Notes: generated by a model from the sequence alone, not told the origin. A stretch of DNA of 64,000 nucleotides from Cenococcum geophilum 1.58 (GCA_001692895.1 KV748177.1:1426001-1490000); one strand, 5' to 3'; shown: positions 24,501 through 35,857, counted from the first letter of the stretch. Program-made: numbers and translations.

Positions 24501-24715
24501 TGTCGGAATATATAGACAGAGGTTATGTAGTTACGTATTATCAACGTGTCGTCGTCGTCGTGTCTTTGGTTAGTCATCCTTATAGTAACTAATTAACCCT
24601 CTACTTAGGCACCGCGATCCTTACGATCCTTTACTTTTAATCGAATCAAAAAGAACAACAATTATTATACTATCTACGAACCGTAGCTACGTAATATCAC
24701 CTTATGTAACCAACA
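24501..24715 (+). repeat. 3' LTR of C
   Basis: 215 bases, TGTCGGAATA to CCAACA, followed by TTAAC. It retains a CGTCGTCGTCGTCG run near 24546. Confidence 0.92.
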
Positions 24716-24720
24716 TTAAC

Positions 24721-26020
24721 AGTAATCGTTACTATTCTATAAGCTTAAATCTTTTCAAAATTTCCGCCAGTAATTAGGTAGTCGTCTTCTACTACTAGGT
24801 AGGAGAAGGTAAAGTCTTCTTTATTATTATAGACGTGGGTATCTATATTAGGGTTAAGTATCTAGGTGTTCTGGAGCTTAAACGGAATTTAACTAGTACT
24901 AAATATAGCAGCATAACTAGTTGGTGTCTTAGAAGGTAGGGCTTTAGAATTAAAATCGATTATAGATTCTACGTCCTTTTAATTATTCTCCTTTGCTTCC
25001 TATACTTCTTTTTAAATCCGATTAACTACGCGTCTAATTAATGATATAGACGAGATCTTCTTATCTACTATCTTTTAGATATCTGGCCTTGGTCTCCATC
25101 CTTAAGGGCGCTTTTACTTAACAATGTAGTAGTAGTTACCGAATCAATATTTAAGGCCGCATATACATTCCTTATGTAATCTCGAATTTAAATTTAGATT
25201 ACTATTAGAATTAGAATTAACGTTAGAGTCTAAATTGGGATTTAAATTGCCTTATAGGGTTATAAATATAGAGCTATTAGCAGTAGTAGTAGAAGATGCT
25301 TACTGCATACGGTAGTGCTCCTTAAATTCCTTAATTAGTTTAATAATAGATAGGGCGTCTTTATTCTTCCGTTCCTTCTAAATAAGATCTACTTCTAGTG
25401 CTCCTACGAAACTAAAAGAGATTGGCTTAATTGCTTAAATAAAATCGTAGTATGCCCTAAATCCCTAAACGTCTAAAAGCTCTAATTACTTCGCAAGCTT
25501 ATAGACGTTCCGCTAGTTGTTTAACCATTTTTTAATACTCTGCTTTTTATTATAGGATTTTAAAGCCGTGTATTAATTAAGGACCTTATATTTTTAACCT
25601 AAGGTAGTAGGGGCTAGTGTAGTCTTAAGTGCTTATAGCCGTTCGTGTACCGTTTTAAGGCCGTCAATAAGAGGAAGGTAGGCAACCGATATCAATTAAA
25701 CGATGTAGTTATTAATACCGTTTATTGCCTATTCTTGCTTCTCATATATTTATAGGTCGTCCTTATATTTAGCGTAGAGCTAATTATAGGCGGTAAGCTA
25801 GTGTTAGTCTAGCTGAGCTATTAATGTGGCAGTAGGTAGTACGTTCGCAGGTATAGGTCGTTTTGGTAGTTCTAGGGTTAGAAGCTTATCTTTCTTCTTA
25901 GATAGGTCAATATACTGCCATACCTTGTTAGTCTTAGTAGTGTCTTAGATAATAAAGAACCATTAAATCTAGTCAGATGGCTAGTTGAGGACAAGGTTAA
26001 CTTTTAATTCGTTTATGGTC
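24721..26020 (-). pseudogene. B gag remnant and start of protease
   Basis: A start MMTINELKVNLVLNWPSDWI can be read from about 26026 on the minus strand, typical of fungal Copia gag. A coiled central part follows, then a zinc-knuckle region near 25130-25190 where CICGLKYW and nearby Tyr replace the usual C-X2-C-H-C ligands, then RPRPDI and a protease-type start. The frame is cut by element C within the protease region. Confidence 0.8.
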
Positions 26021-26260
26021 ATCATTTTTAGAATTTATAGGGTCAGGCAGGGTCTAATTAGTGGCTTAGCTAAAACCTTATTTTGACGTTTTGAACTCTT
26101 GATTTGATTTAATAGTTCGTTCGTCGGTCGGGTACAATCGTTAACTGAGGTCAATCGTCCGTTCGTTTAATAGGTAAAGAAGCTTAAGACACTTGCAAAG
26201 GTAATAGAAGTAGTGACTTCTTAAATAAGGTAATAGATTAATTGGTTAGTAGGTAGTGCG

Positions 26261-26275
26261 ATCCGGGCTTATAAC
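26261..26275 (-). promoter_or_regulatory. Primer-binding site of B, half-tRNA(Met) type
   Basis: Directly inside the 5' LTR the minus strand reads GTTATAAGCCCGGAT. Its complement CCGGGCTTATAAC equals a methionine tRNA anticodon stem-loop (CCGGGCTCATAAC, anticodon CAT) after one RIP-type CA to TA change. Drosophila copia and yeast Ty5 prime from such half-tRNAs. Copia D has the same motif at 35608. Confidence 0.65.
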
Positions 26276-26516
26276 TATAAGCTTTGTAGTGTAGAAGAAT
26301 TGCAAGAACGACTTAATTGTAAATCTATAGAAATCAAGTGATATAAATACATAAGGAAGGTGTTAGTAATAAGTCAAAAGGGGAGACTACTTCGTAACTA
26401 AAACAGCGTAATACGTAAGTGATACGCAGTCAATACGCAGTCAATACGTAGGTGATATGCAGTCGATACACAGGTGATACGTAGGCGTTTTAGCATAGTA
26501 CCGGTAGTCGGTTACA
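26276..26516 (-). repeat. 5' LTR of B
   Basis: 241 bases, the partner of the left copy, with the same 10-base tandem run at about 26410-26485. Differences are mostly RIP-type. Confidence 0.92.
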
Positions 26517-26521
26517 TATTA

Positions 26522-28700
26522 ACTAGTGGGAGGTCTATAGGTTTCTTTATAGATATTTAGGCCGTATTTTACGGTATAGGGTTTATAGTCTTCCTTAGCT
26601 TACGTTCTATTTTCTATAAGTTATCCTTCTAATCTATTGGTTTAGTGTATCGTTTAATATCCCTAGCCTTCCTTTATAGCTACGTAGGGCCTAAGTTCTC
26701 CATTAGGGACTTAGCTAGGCTACTACTAACTTCCTAAGTCTTTAGTGCGGGTAGTATAATATAGGTAGTCTAGGGGTGGTATAGTATACAGATCCGTTAC
26801 GGATTAAGTTATATATCCTTTTTAAAAGCCTAGTCCCTACGCGTTATATTAGCCTATTAAATAGTATTTATCTACGGCTATATAAGGTTTTCTATTATAA
26901 TACTAATCTCTTTTATAAAGGAAGGCGTTAGGGGTATAGTTTTAGGCTAAATAAGCTGCCTGTTCTATATATTAAGCTATAAGCCTAAATAGGCTAGCTA
27001 TTTTCTCCCTAAGATTATATTATAGCTTCTAAGGTCCGTAATAAAGAAGGAGATATTATACTGTCTTTATTTATTAACGCGGAGGTAAATCTATAAGATA
27101 GTTATAATAAGTAGCCCTATTTATCCGTTATACCTATAAATAGGGATTAGTTTAGGCAGTTCTTTAAGGGGTATATTTAAAAAGTTAGCTAGTTTTATAG
27201 CGCACTTTATATTAATTAAGGTAAAGGCATTTACTCCTAAGTTAGCTAAAGTAGAGGTTAAAACTTAATATCTATTACGGAATAAAGTATAAGGGATAGT
27301 GTAGCTTCTTCTATTAACTAGCTGACCTAGATTAATATATAACATATTAATCCCTTTTAACCCTAAAGAGGAGTTTTTCTTTAGGGTTCCTCTTTTTCTA
27401 GCTTTATATTATCCTCTTAAATTAATAGGACCTTATTTGTCTTTACCTTTATTAGGTAGTTTCTTATAGGGTAGCCTATTTAACCGTATAAGAAATAAGC
27501 TCCTTAATCGCTAAGGGCCTATATATAGGGGTCGCTATATATAGGCCAGGTGTATACTAGGCCCGTAATAGGGGTAGCTATATAGCTAGCTACCGGGTTA
27601 ACTATAGGAGTTGCCGATTATATTAGGGCACTATAGGCCATACTCGTAGTACTTGCGGCCTAGTTTATAAGATTTCTAGTTTTTAGCTAATTGGCGTATA
27701 CCTTAATTTAATAGAGGCCTTAGTTAATAGCTAGGCAATAGTCCGTAAGTTTCTTTAACGTTTATACCGTAGTATAAGCTAGTAATACGGCCCGCTATAG
27801 GTCTAGGGTAAGCTTATTAAAGAGGTCTAGTAATAGGTCTTCCTAGGGGATCTAGGCCTATCCGGCTAGGTGTAAAAAGCGGGTTTAGAAGGCCGAAAAG
27901 GTCTCCGTTGTTTTTATATTTAGGCTTTTATAGCTAAGGCAGGCGTTTTATACTTTAAAAGGGTCTTTATAAATAGAAGATAAGTATTTAATTTTTTTTT
28001 AGAGATAAAGGGGTCTGCTAAGTCTTTAGTATATTATAGGCGTAAATGCGTCTAGGTATTTCCGCCAGTACGGCCGAAGACATAGGCTATTCTAGCTTAG
28101 GCGTTAGGGAAGTAGTCTATATTAACTTTAAGCTTATTCTATAATTAAAGCTTCTAATTATTAAATATAGGGTTAGTTCTGTTTATAAGTAGCGGGGGAT
28201 CTATAACCTTTACTAACCGCTTTAGTACTATATAGGCTTTAGTAGATCTACTAAGGCGCTAAAATAGGGCCTAAAGGACTATAGTAAGTCTTTAGTTGTT
28301 TAATAATGACTTATTATTAGATATAGGGGTATCTCTAGCTTTAAGTAGCTCTCGCAGTTATTTAATTTTAGTATTAGTAGCCGTAAGCTCCGCCTAGGGG
28401 GTTAAAACGTTAATTGTTTCTTTATCTAAAGTATTTAAGGGTCCTACAGCTGCTTTACCTACTACTGTATTTTATAGCATGGTGGTAGGGGTATTAGGTA
28501 ATTCTAGATAATTTCTTTAGGGGTTTTAGTCTGTGCGTATCTTATAGGTCCTTTCCTTAGGGTTCTGCTCTTTTCTTTTAGGTCCTGTTCTTATGGTCTT
28601 AATAATGTCCTTAGGGTCCTATTCTATATTCTTATTCTATTTATAGTCTTATAGATATATTTAAGTTCCTTTTTAGGAAGAAAGAGTAGAGTGAGCTTTA
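26522..28700 (-). pseudogene. A gag and protease remnant
   Basis: Minus-strand sequence between the 5' LTR and the Copia B insertion. The stop-tolerant reading contains a capsid-like stretch (YFPNA.ARIAYVFGRTGG near 28060-28120), a degenerate zinc-knuckle region and a retropepsin-like stretch close to 27200 (NAFTLINIKCAIKLA). No residue of the active-site triad can be called with confidence. RIP-inactivated. Confidence 0.65.
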
Positions 28701-28705
28701 GATAA

Positions 28706-28917
28706 TGTTAGCGACTTAGTTAATCGAGGTATAGGCACGGTAAAAGGGACGCGCAAGCCTATATAATTGGATTGTCTATAAATAAGAATCTAAAGCTAGA
28801 GAAAGGAAAGGAGAAGGAAAGCAGCGTTAGTCGAAGAAGGGTTCTTTTATGCAGTCCTTTAGTTACGTAACCGCAAAGTTCTACTAAGTTCTGCCAAGTT
28901 CTGCCAATGCCGTAAAA
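28706..28917 (-). repeat. 5' LTR of A
   Basis: 212 bases, the partner of 15106-15317 with the same AAGTTCTRCY tandem unit. The terminal CA reads AA here. Followed by CTAAT. More RIP-type changes than in the left copy. Confidence 0.92.
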
Positions 28918-28922
28918 CTAAT

Positions 28923-30150
28923 TATAGAATTATATACTTACTTTAGCTAAGTTATAAGAGCTTAGCTGGTTAATTAGGTAGCTAAAAGGTTTTAAATCTC
29001 ATAACGGAATTTATAAGAGAAAGCAATATATTAAAGCTGTGTTAGTTAATATAGAAGGCGCTAAAGATTACATAATAAAGCTTCGGGCGCTTATTATATT
29101 TTATTTTTTAAAGAACGTCTATAATATAGATAAGACTAGGCTCTTTTAGAAGGCTATACTAGATATTATATTAGCCACTAAGGCCTAATTAGGAACTAAG
29201 AAGCAGAAGGTAAGACTTGTTCTTACTAATTACTTTAATATAAACGGCTCTAATAAGATTCCTCTATAGATTATTAGTGTATTACTACGGCCTTATTACT
29301 TTACGTAAGCTCGCATTAATATTAACTTATTAAATATATATTAAAGGCACAATAAGAAGGCCTAGGTAACTACCATAATTATACTTAATTAGCTTACTTA
29401 GTTTAATAAAAGGATATAGGATAAAAAGGTTCTTTTACTAATTAATAGCTTTAGCGCCTACTAAGCTGCCGTTTAAACGGCTCTTAAAAATAGATCTTTA
29501 AAGAATATAAGAGTCGAGTTTCTTTCTCCTAATTATACCTTTGTTTTCCAGCCACTTAATTAAGGGATAATTACAAACTTTAAAGCTCTCTACTAACGAT
29601 ATTAGCTATAGTTTATAGTAAAACGTGCGCTAGAAGACGAAGATCCAATTAAGCAGATGTACGTCCTTTAGGAAATTAGATAGGCAATTGCTGCTTAAAA
29701 GGAAGTTACACAACAGATAATTAAGAGTTACTTTATTAAATTAACCCTATTTAGATTGGGAGAAGGCCTATAACCTTACCCTTATAATTATATAGATCCT
29801 CCCGTTCTAAATAAGTTAGAGTAAATAATAAAGCAGCTGTATACGGCAGGAAGAGTCCATAACGTTATAAATATTCGTAATTTTATTAAGCTTTAGGTAA
29901 GGAAGTAGAGGATTTAACTAAGCATCTTATTAAGGATATAGCAGAGCTCTAAGTAGGGCCCGACCGCAATATAGAAACAGATAAGAATAAATCTAAACAA
30001 CCTTAAATTAAGCTTAATAAGGCCTTATAGGCCGTACAAAAGCTTCGTCTATATAAGGAACAATAGGAAGACGGCGAAAGAGACTTAATTATAAGCCTTA
30101 CAAGGCACGAACATCGAATTCGAGGGCAATAAAATTGCAATACTAAATAG
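28923..30150 (+). pseudogene. P transposase, 3' portion (DDE catalytic domain)
   Basis: This is the continuation of the transposase after Gypsy A: a GFKSHNGI segment ends the DNA-binding half, then comes the DDE domain. The first catalytic block reads NIDKTRLF (29123-29146; family NMDETG), so the Asp stays but Glu is Lys. The second reads LLLINSFSAY (about 29430-29460) and the third FQPLNQG (about 29547-29567); in both the catalytic Asp has become Asn. A Glu/Arg-rich helical tail (EQ.EDGERDLI, TRHE) ends near 30150. Catalytically dead. Confidence 0.82.
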
Positions 30151-30339
30151 ACGTCAATACGACTTTTTTTAGTATAGCTAATTACTCTATTTCCTCGTCG
30201 GCCTTATAGATATACAATATCATTACCTAATTTTGAATTTAGGTGTATTTAATATACAAATACTAAATACAATAATACCTTTAGTATAACGATATAGCCA
30301 GCTGTATAAGTCGTATCGTACTAACTAGTTTTAATTATA

Positions 30340-33300
30340 TATTTAACTAAAGATCTAACTAAAACTTTCCTAAAAGACTAACGGCCTATAATTAGTATAG
30401 TAGTAGTATATAGACTGCCTATAAGCTAAGTAGGCCTACCCCTTTAGGTAACTTAGCCTAAATACTAACTTAGGACCTAAGCCTTATTAGGAAATCTATA
30501 CTAGCTACTAGTATTAATACTACCTCTATAGCTAGAGCTTTCCTAGACCTAAGTTTAAAAGGTTAAAAGTCCTATACTAATTTTCTTTAAAAAGAATATT
30601 AGGAAGCTACTATTAGGCTCTTAAAAGCTATATAGAAAGGAGCTACTAATAAATATATTAGAAACCTTTAGGGGTAGGTTTAGATCTAATAAAGCTTAAT
30701 CTAGGCTAGATAAAATCTCATATAACCTAGTTAAGGCTAAGGGCTTTTTAGGGGCTCCTTAGTATTTATCTAAAAAGGTATCTATATAGTAAATATAAAA
30801 AGGATATAGACTAACTGGCTAAGGCCTTAAGTAATTTAGAACTCCGCCATAAACCTAATGCCCAGTAGTTAGATAGTTAGGTTTATAAAGTAGATAACTT
30901 CTTTAAAATGCTAATAATATAAAATAATACTAAAGAGCGTACCTAATAGATTTTTTAGTAAGATTAAAGATTAATCCCTAAACTAAATCGCACTTAATTA
31001 GCTTAATAAAGAGTAAATTACTATATAGCTATAGCTGCAAACCTTTTTATAAAAGTGGATTTAAGACCTATATATTATATAATATAATATATAAGGCCAG
31101 CTTAACTAAAACGTATAATTATCTAATCGGCAGTATAGAATAAAGTTATAAGGAAGTAGAAGGCGAGTTAAAGGTAGAGTAAGTAGTATGTATTAAAGGG
31201 CAAACGCTTTTTAACCTCTTTTATTTAGAGACTAATTGCTAGTTCTTCTCTAAAGGAGAACTAGCTTCCTATATATTCCTTTTAAGACATTAATAAAACC
31301 TTTCGCCTCTTATTTATCTAACTATGTCTTCTAGAATATAGATAGGATATTAATAAAACCTCCTACTATTTTATCTAATATATACCTTCTAGGGGATTCC
31401 ATTACAATTACCTCTCCTTTAAAGGTTTTAGTTCTCTAAAACTTTACCTCTTAATAACCTTTATAGAGTCCTAACTAAAACCACTAGGGAAAATTCTTAG
31501 TGGAAAGGTACTCTATAATACGGCTTATTGCTAATTCTTTACTAGCGTAGAACCTTACTTTATCTTCGGTTCCTCCGCTCTTCTTCTACTATAGCTCTTT
31601 ATTATACCTTTGTAATAATAATATTAAAAATTAGATAGGATTTACATTTCTTATTATAAGAGTTTATTATAAGCTAATTTAGAGGTTGTTTTATGTAATG
31701 CGTCTACTAGCTAATATCCCTATTTACCTAAAATAGGTTCTAATAATAACGTCTTAATTTTAATTTCTTTTAGTTTATAAGCTGTTGTCTCTTACGTGTC
31801 TTTTTATTAATAATACTATTTATCTCGCCTTTTAGCAGACCGTTTTTTATTATATCTTAGTTTTTAGCTTCTATATCTCTAGCTATTTTTTTTAAAAAAA
31901 AATAACCGCTCTATTCTCTTTTTACGACACGCCTATAAGTAATAGGATCCCTATTTTATCTCTATTAATAATACTAACTTTCTATAATATTCTCTTATAA
32001 TAGCTTATAGTTATGCTACGCGTCCCTAAACCGGCGGTGGTATTATTTTAGTAGCACCCTAGACTACCTCTGTTACTCCTATAGTAATTTCTCTAAAGTA
32101 CTACCGTTATTACGTTTACGCGCTTATACTAGACCCGTCCCACGCCTATAAGATACCTTACTCTAGCAAAAATAAATCTAAGTATTCCTATTGCTATAAT
32201 AGGAGAAAAACCTACATTCTAGTATTTTCCATTTTATCCTATTTTAAATTTCGCTAATTATATTAAAATCCCGCTATCTATACGTGTAAAACTCGTAAGC
32301 TCTAGCGTACTATTTAGAATTTCCACCTATATCTAAATAGTAACAGATAGAGATAGAAGGTATTTACTATTACTTATAGGCTCTTTAATTTAATAAGGGT
32401 TTCCATTACTATAGAGACGTAATAATCTTAGGTATATAATGTCTAGGAGCGTATTTATAAGCAGCTTACCCTTATAAATAATAACATTTACACTCTTATA
32501 CGGGCCTTTTTAGCTAGGTAAGTTTCTCTAGTAATACATTTAGAAACTATACTAATTCTTTAGCTAACGGCTTACTAATTCCTGCTTAGATACCAATTTA
32601 GAACCTAGGGATAATACTAAGGATAGTAATAAAAGTTAAGATAAACGTTTTCCTTGCTAGTCCCCCGCCCGTATTAGTCCTTCTAGTTTTTATTACTTTA
32701 AGAAGAATATTAGTAAAAGTACTAATGCTTTTAGGGATAAGAGCGCCGATAATATTACTAATAATAACGTTAAAATAAAGGGGGAGGCTCCCGTTACTAC
32801 TGCTAGTAGTTAAGTTATTATTTTATTCTTTCCTTTTTCTTATAGAATAGCTTTATATAGTACCTCTTAAGTATTTTTAGAATACCCTATTACCAGGAAC
32901 TAACTTTATACTTTAGGAATACCTTTATTCTAAGCCTTAGTAATAGTTTATATAAAAGCAGCGTATTATCATAATCTCTATATATAATAAATGGGTAGTA
33001 TTTCTATAGGTGCTTTATAATTTCTTAATATTTCTAATTCTTTATAGGCTGTCCTTTACTCCTCTTTATACTATTAATTCTATTATATATCCCTAGTGCT
33101 AGACTAGATACTCTTCTTTTATCCCTAGGACCTATAGGGGCGCGAAGAGACTTTAGGGAAGATTTAAAGGAATGATATAAATTCTATCTAAATCTAAGGG
33201 TATATAGCTCTCGCTAAGAACAAGACGTTACGTAAAGAAGAGAAAGGAATAACAAGAGAGTTATATATTAAATAGTTAGGGGTCTTAGTGGTCAATACAT
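30340..33300. other. Unassigned RIP-mutated tract between P and H
   Basis: About 3 kb of heavily mutated DNA that continues the sequence found at 14099-14466. Stop-tolerant translation on the plus strand gives long, protein-like stretches, for example around 30560-31200 and 32590-33270, but I recognise no family and cannot decide the frame. Two short hairpins are visible: arms GCTAGTTCT / AGAACTAGC at 31238-31265, and CCACTA / TAGTGG near 31481-31503. No LTR pair is seen. It may be a decayed element of an unknown type or a former host gene. Confidence 0.35.
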
Positions 33301-33446
33301 GCGTATATACATACGCGGTCTTTAACTAATCTGGTAAAACTTAGTAGAGGTTAATTAAGCTAGCAGAATTTAGTTAAAGCATTAGAATTTATCTGTTAAG
33401 TGTTTTATTAAGACATTCCTACTATAACTAGGCTAGTCCCGTTACA
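33300..33446 (-). repeat. Part of the 3' LTR of H
   Basis: The LTR edge GTTACA at 33441-33446 is followed by a polypurine tract (plus strand ACCCCCCTTT, 33449-33458), as at the 3' LTRs of A and E. The outer edge is not identified; the start given is nominal. Confidence 0.5.
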
Positions 33447-33459
33447 ATACCCCCCTTTA

Positions 33460-34867
33460 GCCGAAGGTCTAAAATAATTCAATTTAGTTAAGACTTTATA
33501 ACTTATTACGTTTTCGTATATTTGTATTAGGTAGTAGTATAGCGTTCTACTAGTTCTAATCGTAAATAGACTAATTAGGATTTTCTATCCTTAGAATAGA
33601 AAATTACTATTAGCTTAGTTAAGGCGGTAAGCAGAACTAATATCTTTATAGTAGGTCTTAGTAAGGCAAATTTAACTAATTAGACAACTTTAACTGCCGG
33701 TTAAAGTTTCTTAATATCTTGTGTATTATATAACCGTATTATAAACGTTATAATATATTTTAAGTCCTTTTTAATTTCGAGCTTCCTACTATTATATTTC
33801 GTGTATTTATATTAGGTGGCAATTATTTGCTTTTATATTATATCTATCTAGCTAGAGTAGGCCGCGAAGGATAGTCCTTATAGAATTCTTTTACTAAGAA
33901 AGGCGCATTAGTTTTAATTTGCTTATAAGGTTCCTAGGTTTATATCTTATATCCTTTCTATTTAATAAGAAGTTTAAATTATTTAGACTATATCTTCTAT
34001 TATATATTATTAATTAAGTTAATAAAGTAAGAACCGTTCCCGTTATTAACAATTATAGAAGGTAGTAATAGCACTTTACGAGTTATAGGTTTACCTTTTA
34101 AGGGTTATAGTAAGTTTACATAAAACGTTAAATATATTTTTATTTTAGTTAGTAGTTAAAGCTTATAAGTGTATAGGCTTAGTTTCTTCTTAATTTGGTA
34201 TAGGCCTATAAACTTCTAGTCTAGTTTCTTTAAGGGTTATTAAGTCTTTAGGGTTTATATATTTAGGTAAACTATATTACCTTTCTTAAAGTCCTATATA
34301 GAAGCTCGTCCTTTATTTATATGCTATTTCTATACTGTTTAAGTATATACTAATTTACTTTATAATAGTTCCATTAACTGCTTTATTTAATTAGCGAAGT
34401 TATATATATTAATTAGTTAAATCCTCTTAATTATAGGTCCTATTATATTAATTTTAGGTTATAGTTTAAATTTAAGTTAAGGGTTTTATCCGTAGGTTGC
34501 GTAAAACGGTGTTACGCTTATTAATTTATTTCTTATATTATTTATAGTAAACTTAGCTAAAGATAGCCACTTTTCCCAGTCGTTTTATAGGTAGAAGCAG
34601 TATATTTATAGGTATTATTCTATAATTACGTTTACAATTTTAGTTTAACCGTCTATCTTTAGATAAAATATAGTTAAGAGTTGTATTTATATACTTAATT
34701 ATTTATATAGGGCTTACTAGAAGTCTAAAATAAACTGGCTTCTATAGTCGGATATTATTAAATTAAGAAGTCTATGTAGCTTAAAGATGTACTTAATAAA
34801 ATATTTAGCTACTAATATTGCATTAATTAAGTCTATAGGAATTATATATTGTATTTTTATAAAATAG
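33460..34867 (-). pseudogene. H integrase core and C-terminal part
   Basis: Minus-strand reading has NYFIKIQYIIPIDL near 34820-34867, then KLHRL and IISDYRSQF (about 34726-34762), the second catalytic block of Gypsy integrases (family SDRGSQF; the Asp is kept). A decayed C-terminal region follows. The conserved hairpin motif lies at 33671-33710, between pol and the LTR. The open frame 34717-34944 combines this core with bases of L1a and is a chimera across the insertion joint. Confidence 0.78.
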
Positions 34868-34882
34868 TTAATAACTACTATA

Positions 34883-35402
34883 CAAGGAACACCAAAATCG
34901 AGATCTAACCTATACTGCCCTATGGGGGTTCCTTTCCGTCTCATATTGTTTGTACGGTTAAGCTAAGAGTGAGGATCTTATTTATTACTAATGCAGCGGC
35001 GTTACGTCGTGGCTAGAGGACGCTTTCGAATGCGTCGTTTTTAACGCCATTAGAACAGCAGAGTTTCGCGGGTCTTGGCGTGTTAAGACTTAACAACTAC
35101 TATAGATAACTTATTAAGAATAGGGGAATGGTCTTAAAAACTACCCGACGTCTCTCTACCTAGACAACCAATCTAGGGCTATAAGCTAGCGCTTATATTT
35201 GCTAGCGGAAGCGATAGGTCTAAGGGGATAATAGGGCACTTTTATACTTATTCCGCTCTAAGACTACTATAGCAGCAAGGGCATAGGAAGAATCTTAACA
35301 CCGTTAACTATATTTAGCGATATTAATCCTCCCTTTCTACGCAGCGGCGTTAACCTTTCTTTAGGTGGTGACGTTAATCTAAAATAGACTAAGAAAGAGC
35401 TA
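34883..35402 (+). other. Non-coding 5' part of L1a
   Basis: About 520 bases before Copia D. It is richer in GC and CpG than its surroundings, with no recognisable reading frame. It contains the first copy of the 61-base repeat (35346-35407). Confidence 0.45.
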
Positions 35403-35407
35403 GGACG

Positions 35408-35607
35408 TGTTGGCCACGGAGGTAGCTTTACTGCTGAGGTGTCGGACTCCGAACGATTACGGACACCGAAGGTCGAACTAGGGTTATTTCCTTATGTATA
35501 TTAGGGCTCTTAGAGCCACCTTAAATCAAATAGATCACTTATTCAATTCTGTGTCTCTAACCATTAGCTAGCTAATGTCACTTATTATAATACCTGCCTG
35601 GCTGACA
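35408..35607 (+). repeat. 5' LTR of D
   Basis: 200 bases, TGTTGGCCACGG to GCTGACA. Promoter-like TATGTATATTAGG near 35493, followed by an inverted GGCTCTTAGAGCC. Confidence 0.93.
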
Positions 35608-35620
35608 GTTATAAGCCTAG
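35608..35620 (+). promoter_or_regulatory. Primer-binding site of D, half-tRNA(Met) type
   Basis: GTTATAAGCCTAG follows the LTR directly. It matches the motif found in Copia B and, allowing one RIP change (GTTATGAGCC), is complementary to a methionine tRNA anticodon loop. Confidence 0.62.
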
Positions 35621-35857
35621 TAACCTTCTAAGCACTAGGGAGATCTTAGTGGCCAGACGACTACCACTAAGCCTTTTTGAGCATAGTTCGTTATGGAATA
35701 TCGCGTGCTTTACGCGTAAGCGCGTCTCTTTACGTAACCTTAAAAGAACCTTAAAATAAAAGCCACCATAGCAACCAAGGACTCTATAAACCCTCTTTTG
35801 CTAACCCAGAAAGACTGGCCTATATAGTTTTAATTTATCCGCTAAGAAGCAAGTTTT

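Larger units (their letters stand above)
22385..24715 (+). mobile_element. C: short gag-only LTR element (TR-GAG-like) inside B
   Basis: LTRs of 215 bases (22385-22599, 24501-24715), TGTCGGAATA to CCAACA, are flanked by an exact TTAAC duplication (22380-22384, 24716-24720). The 1.9 kb interior has no reverse transcriptase or integrase motif. It holds a leader with three inverted motifs and three 31-base repeats, and then one plus-strand gag-like frame with two amino-acid repeat arrays. It fits the non-autonomous TR-GAG class, mobilised by a partner element. It is the innermost, hence youngest, layer of the left nest. Confidence 0.88.
18656..26516 (-). mobile_element. B: Ty1/Copia element inside A, split by C
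   Basis: LTRs of 241 bases (18656-18896 and 26276-26516) are flanked by an exact TATTA duplication (18651-18655, 26517-26521). Coding is on the minus strand with order gag, protease, integrase, RT, RNase H, which defines Copia. Without the nested element C it is about 5.5 kb, a normal Copia size. A polypurine tract CTAGGGGGGTG (minus) precedes the 3' LTR. The primer-binding site at 26261-26275 matches a methionine tRNA anticodon arm. RIP-inactivated, but less heavily than G1 or H. Confidence 0.94.
15106..28917 (-). mobile_element. A: Ty3/Gypsy element inside P, split by Copia B
   Basis: LTRs of 212 bases (15106-15317 and 28706-28917) are flanked by an exact CTAAT duplication (15101-15105, 28918-28922). 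Coding is on the minus strand, so the right LTR is the 5' one. A polypurine tract AGAGGGGGGG (minus strand) abuts the 3' LTR at about 15321-15330. Gag and protease lie at 26522-28700 and RT to chromodomain at 15330-18650, with Copia B inserted between. Its pol is very close in sequence to that of F, so both belong to one family group. Several N bases lie at 15762-15816. Confidence 0.93.
14469..30337 (+). mobile_element. P: pogo/Fot1-type DNA transposon, split by Gypsy A
   Basis: Terminal inverted repeats of about 24 bases are visible: CAGTCAAAAC at 14469 on the left, and on the right (reverse complement from 30337) TAATTAAAAC, both continuing with a shared TTAGTACGATA. The C to T and G to A differences are RIP-type. 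TA dinucleotides flank both ends (14467-14468, 30338-30339), the Tc1/mariner-superfamily duplication. Without the Gypsy A insertion (15106-28922) the element is about 2.05 kb, the usual size for Fot1/pogo elements. It encodes one plus-strand transposase, cut in two by A. Confidence 0.85.

Noticed and set aside
31238-31265. Short perfect hairpin as terminator or small RNA gene
   Set aside because: A 9-base stem in mutated non-coding DNA with no transcript context is not enough.
34717-34944. Minus-strand open frame of 75 codons as a single gene
   Set aside because: Its C-terminal part is H integrase, but its first residues come from the 5' end of L1a, so the start is an insertion artefact.
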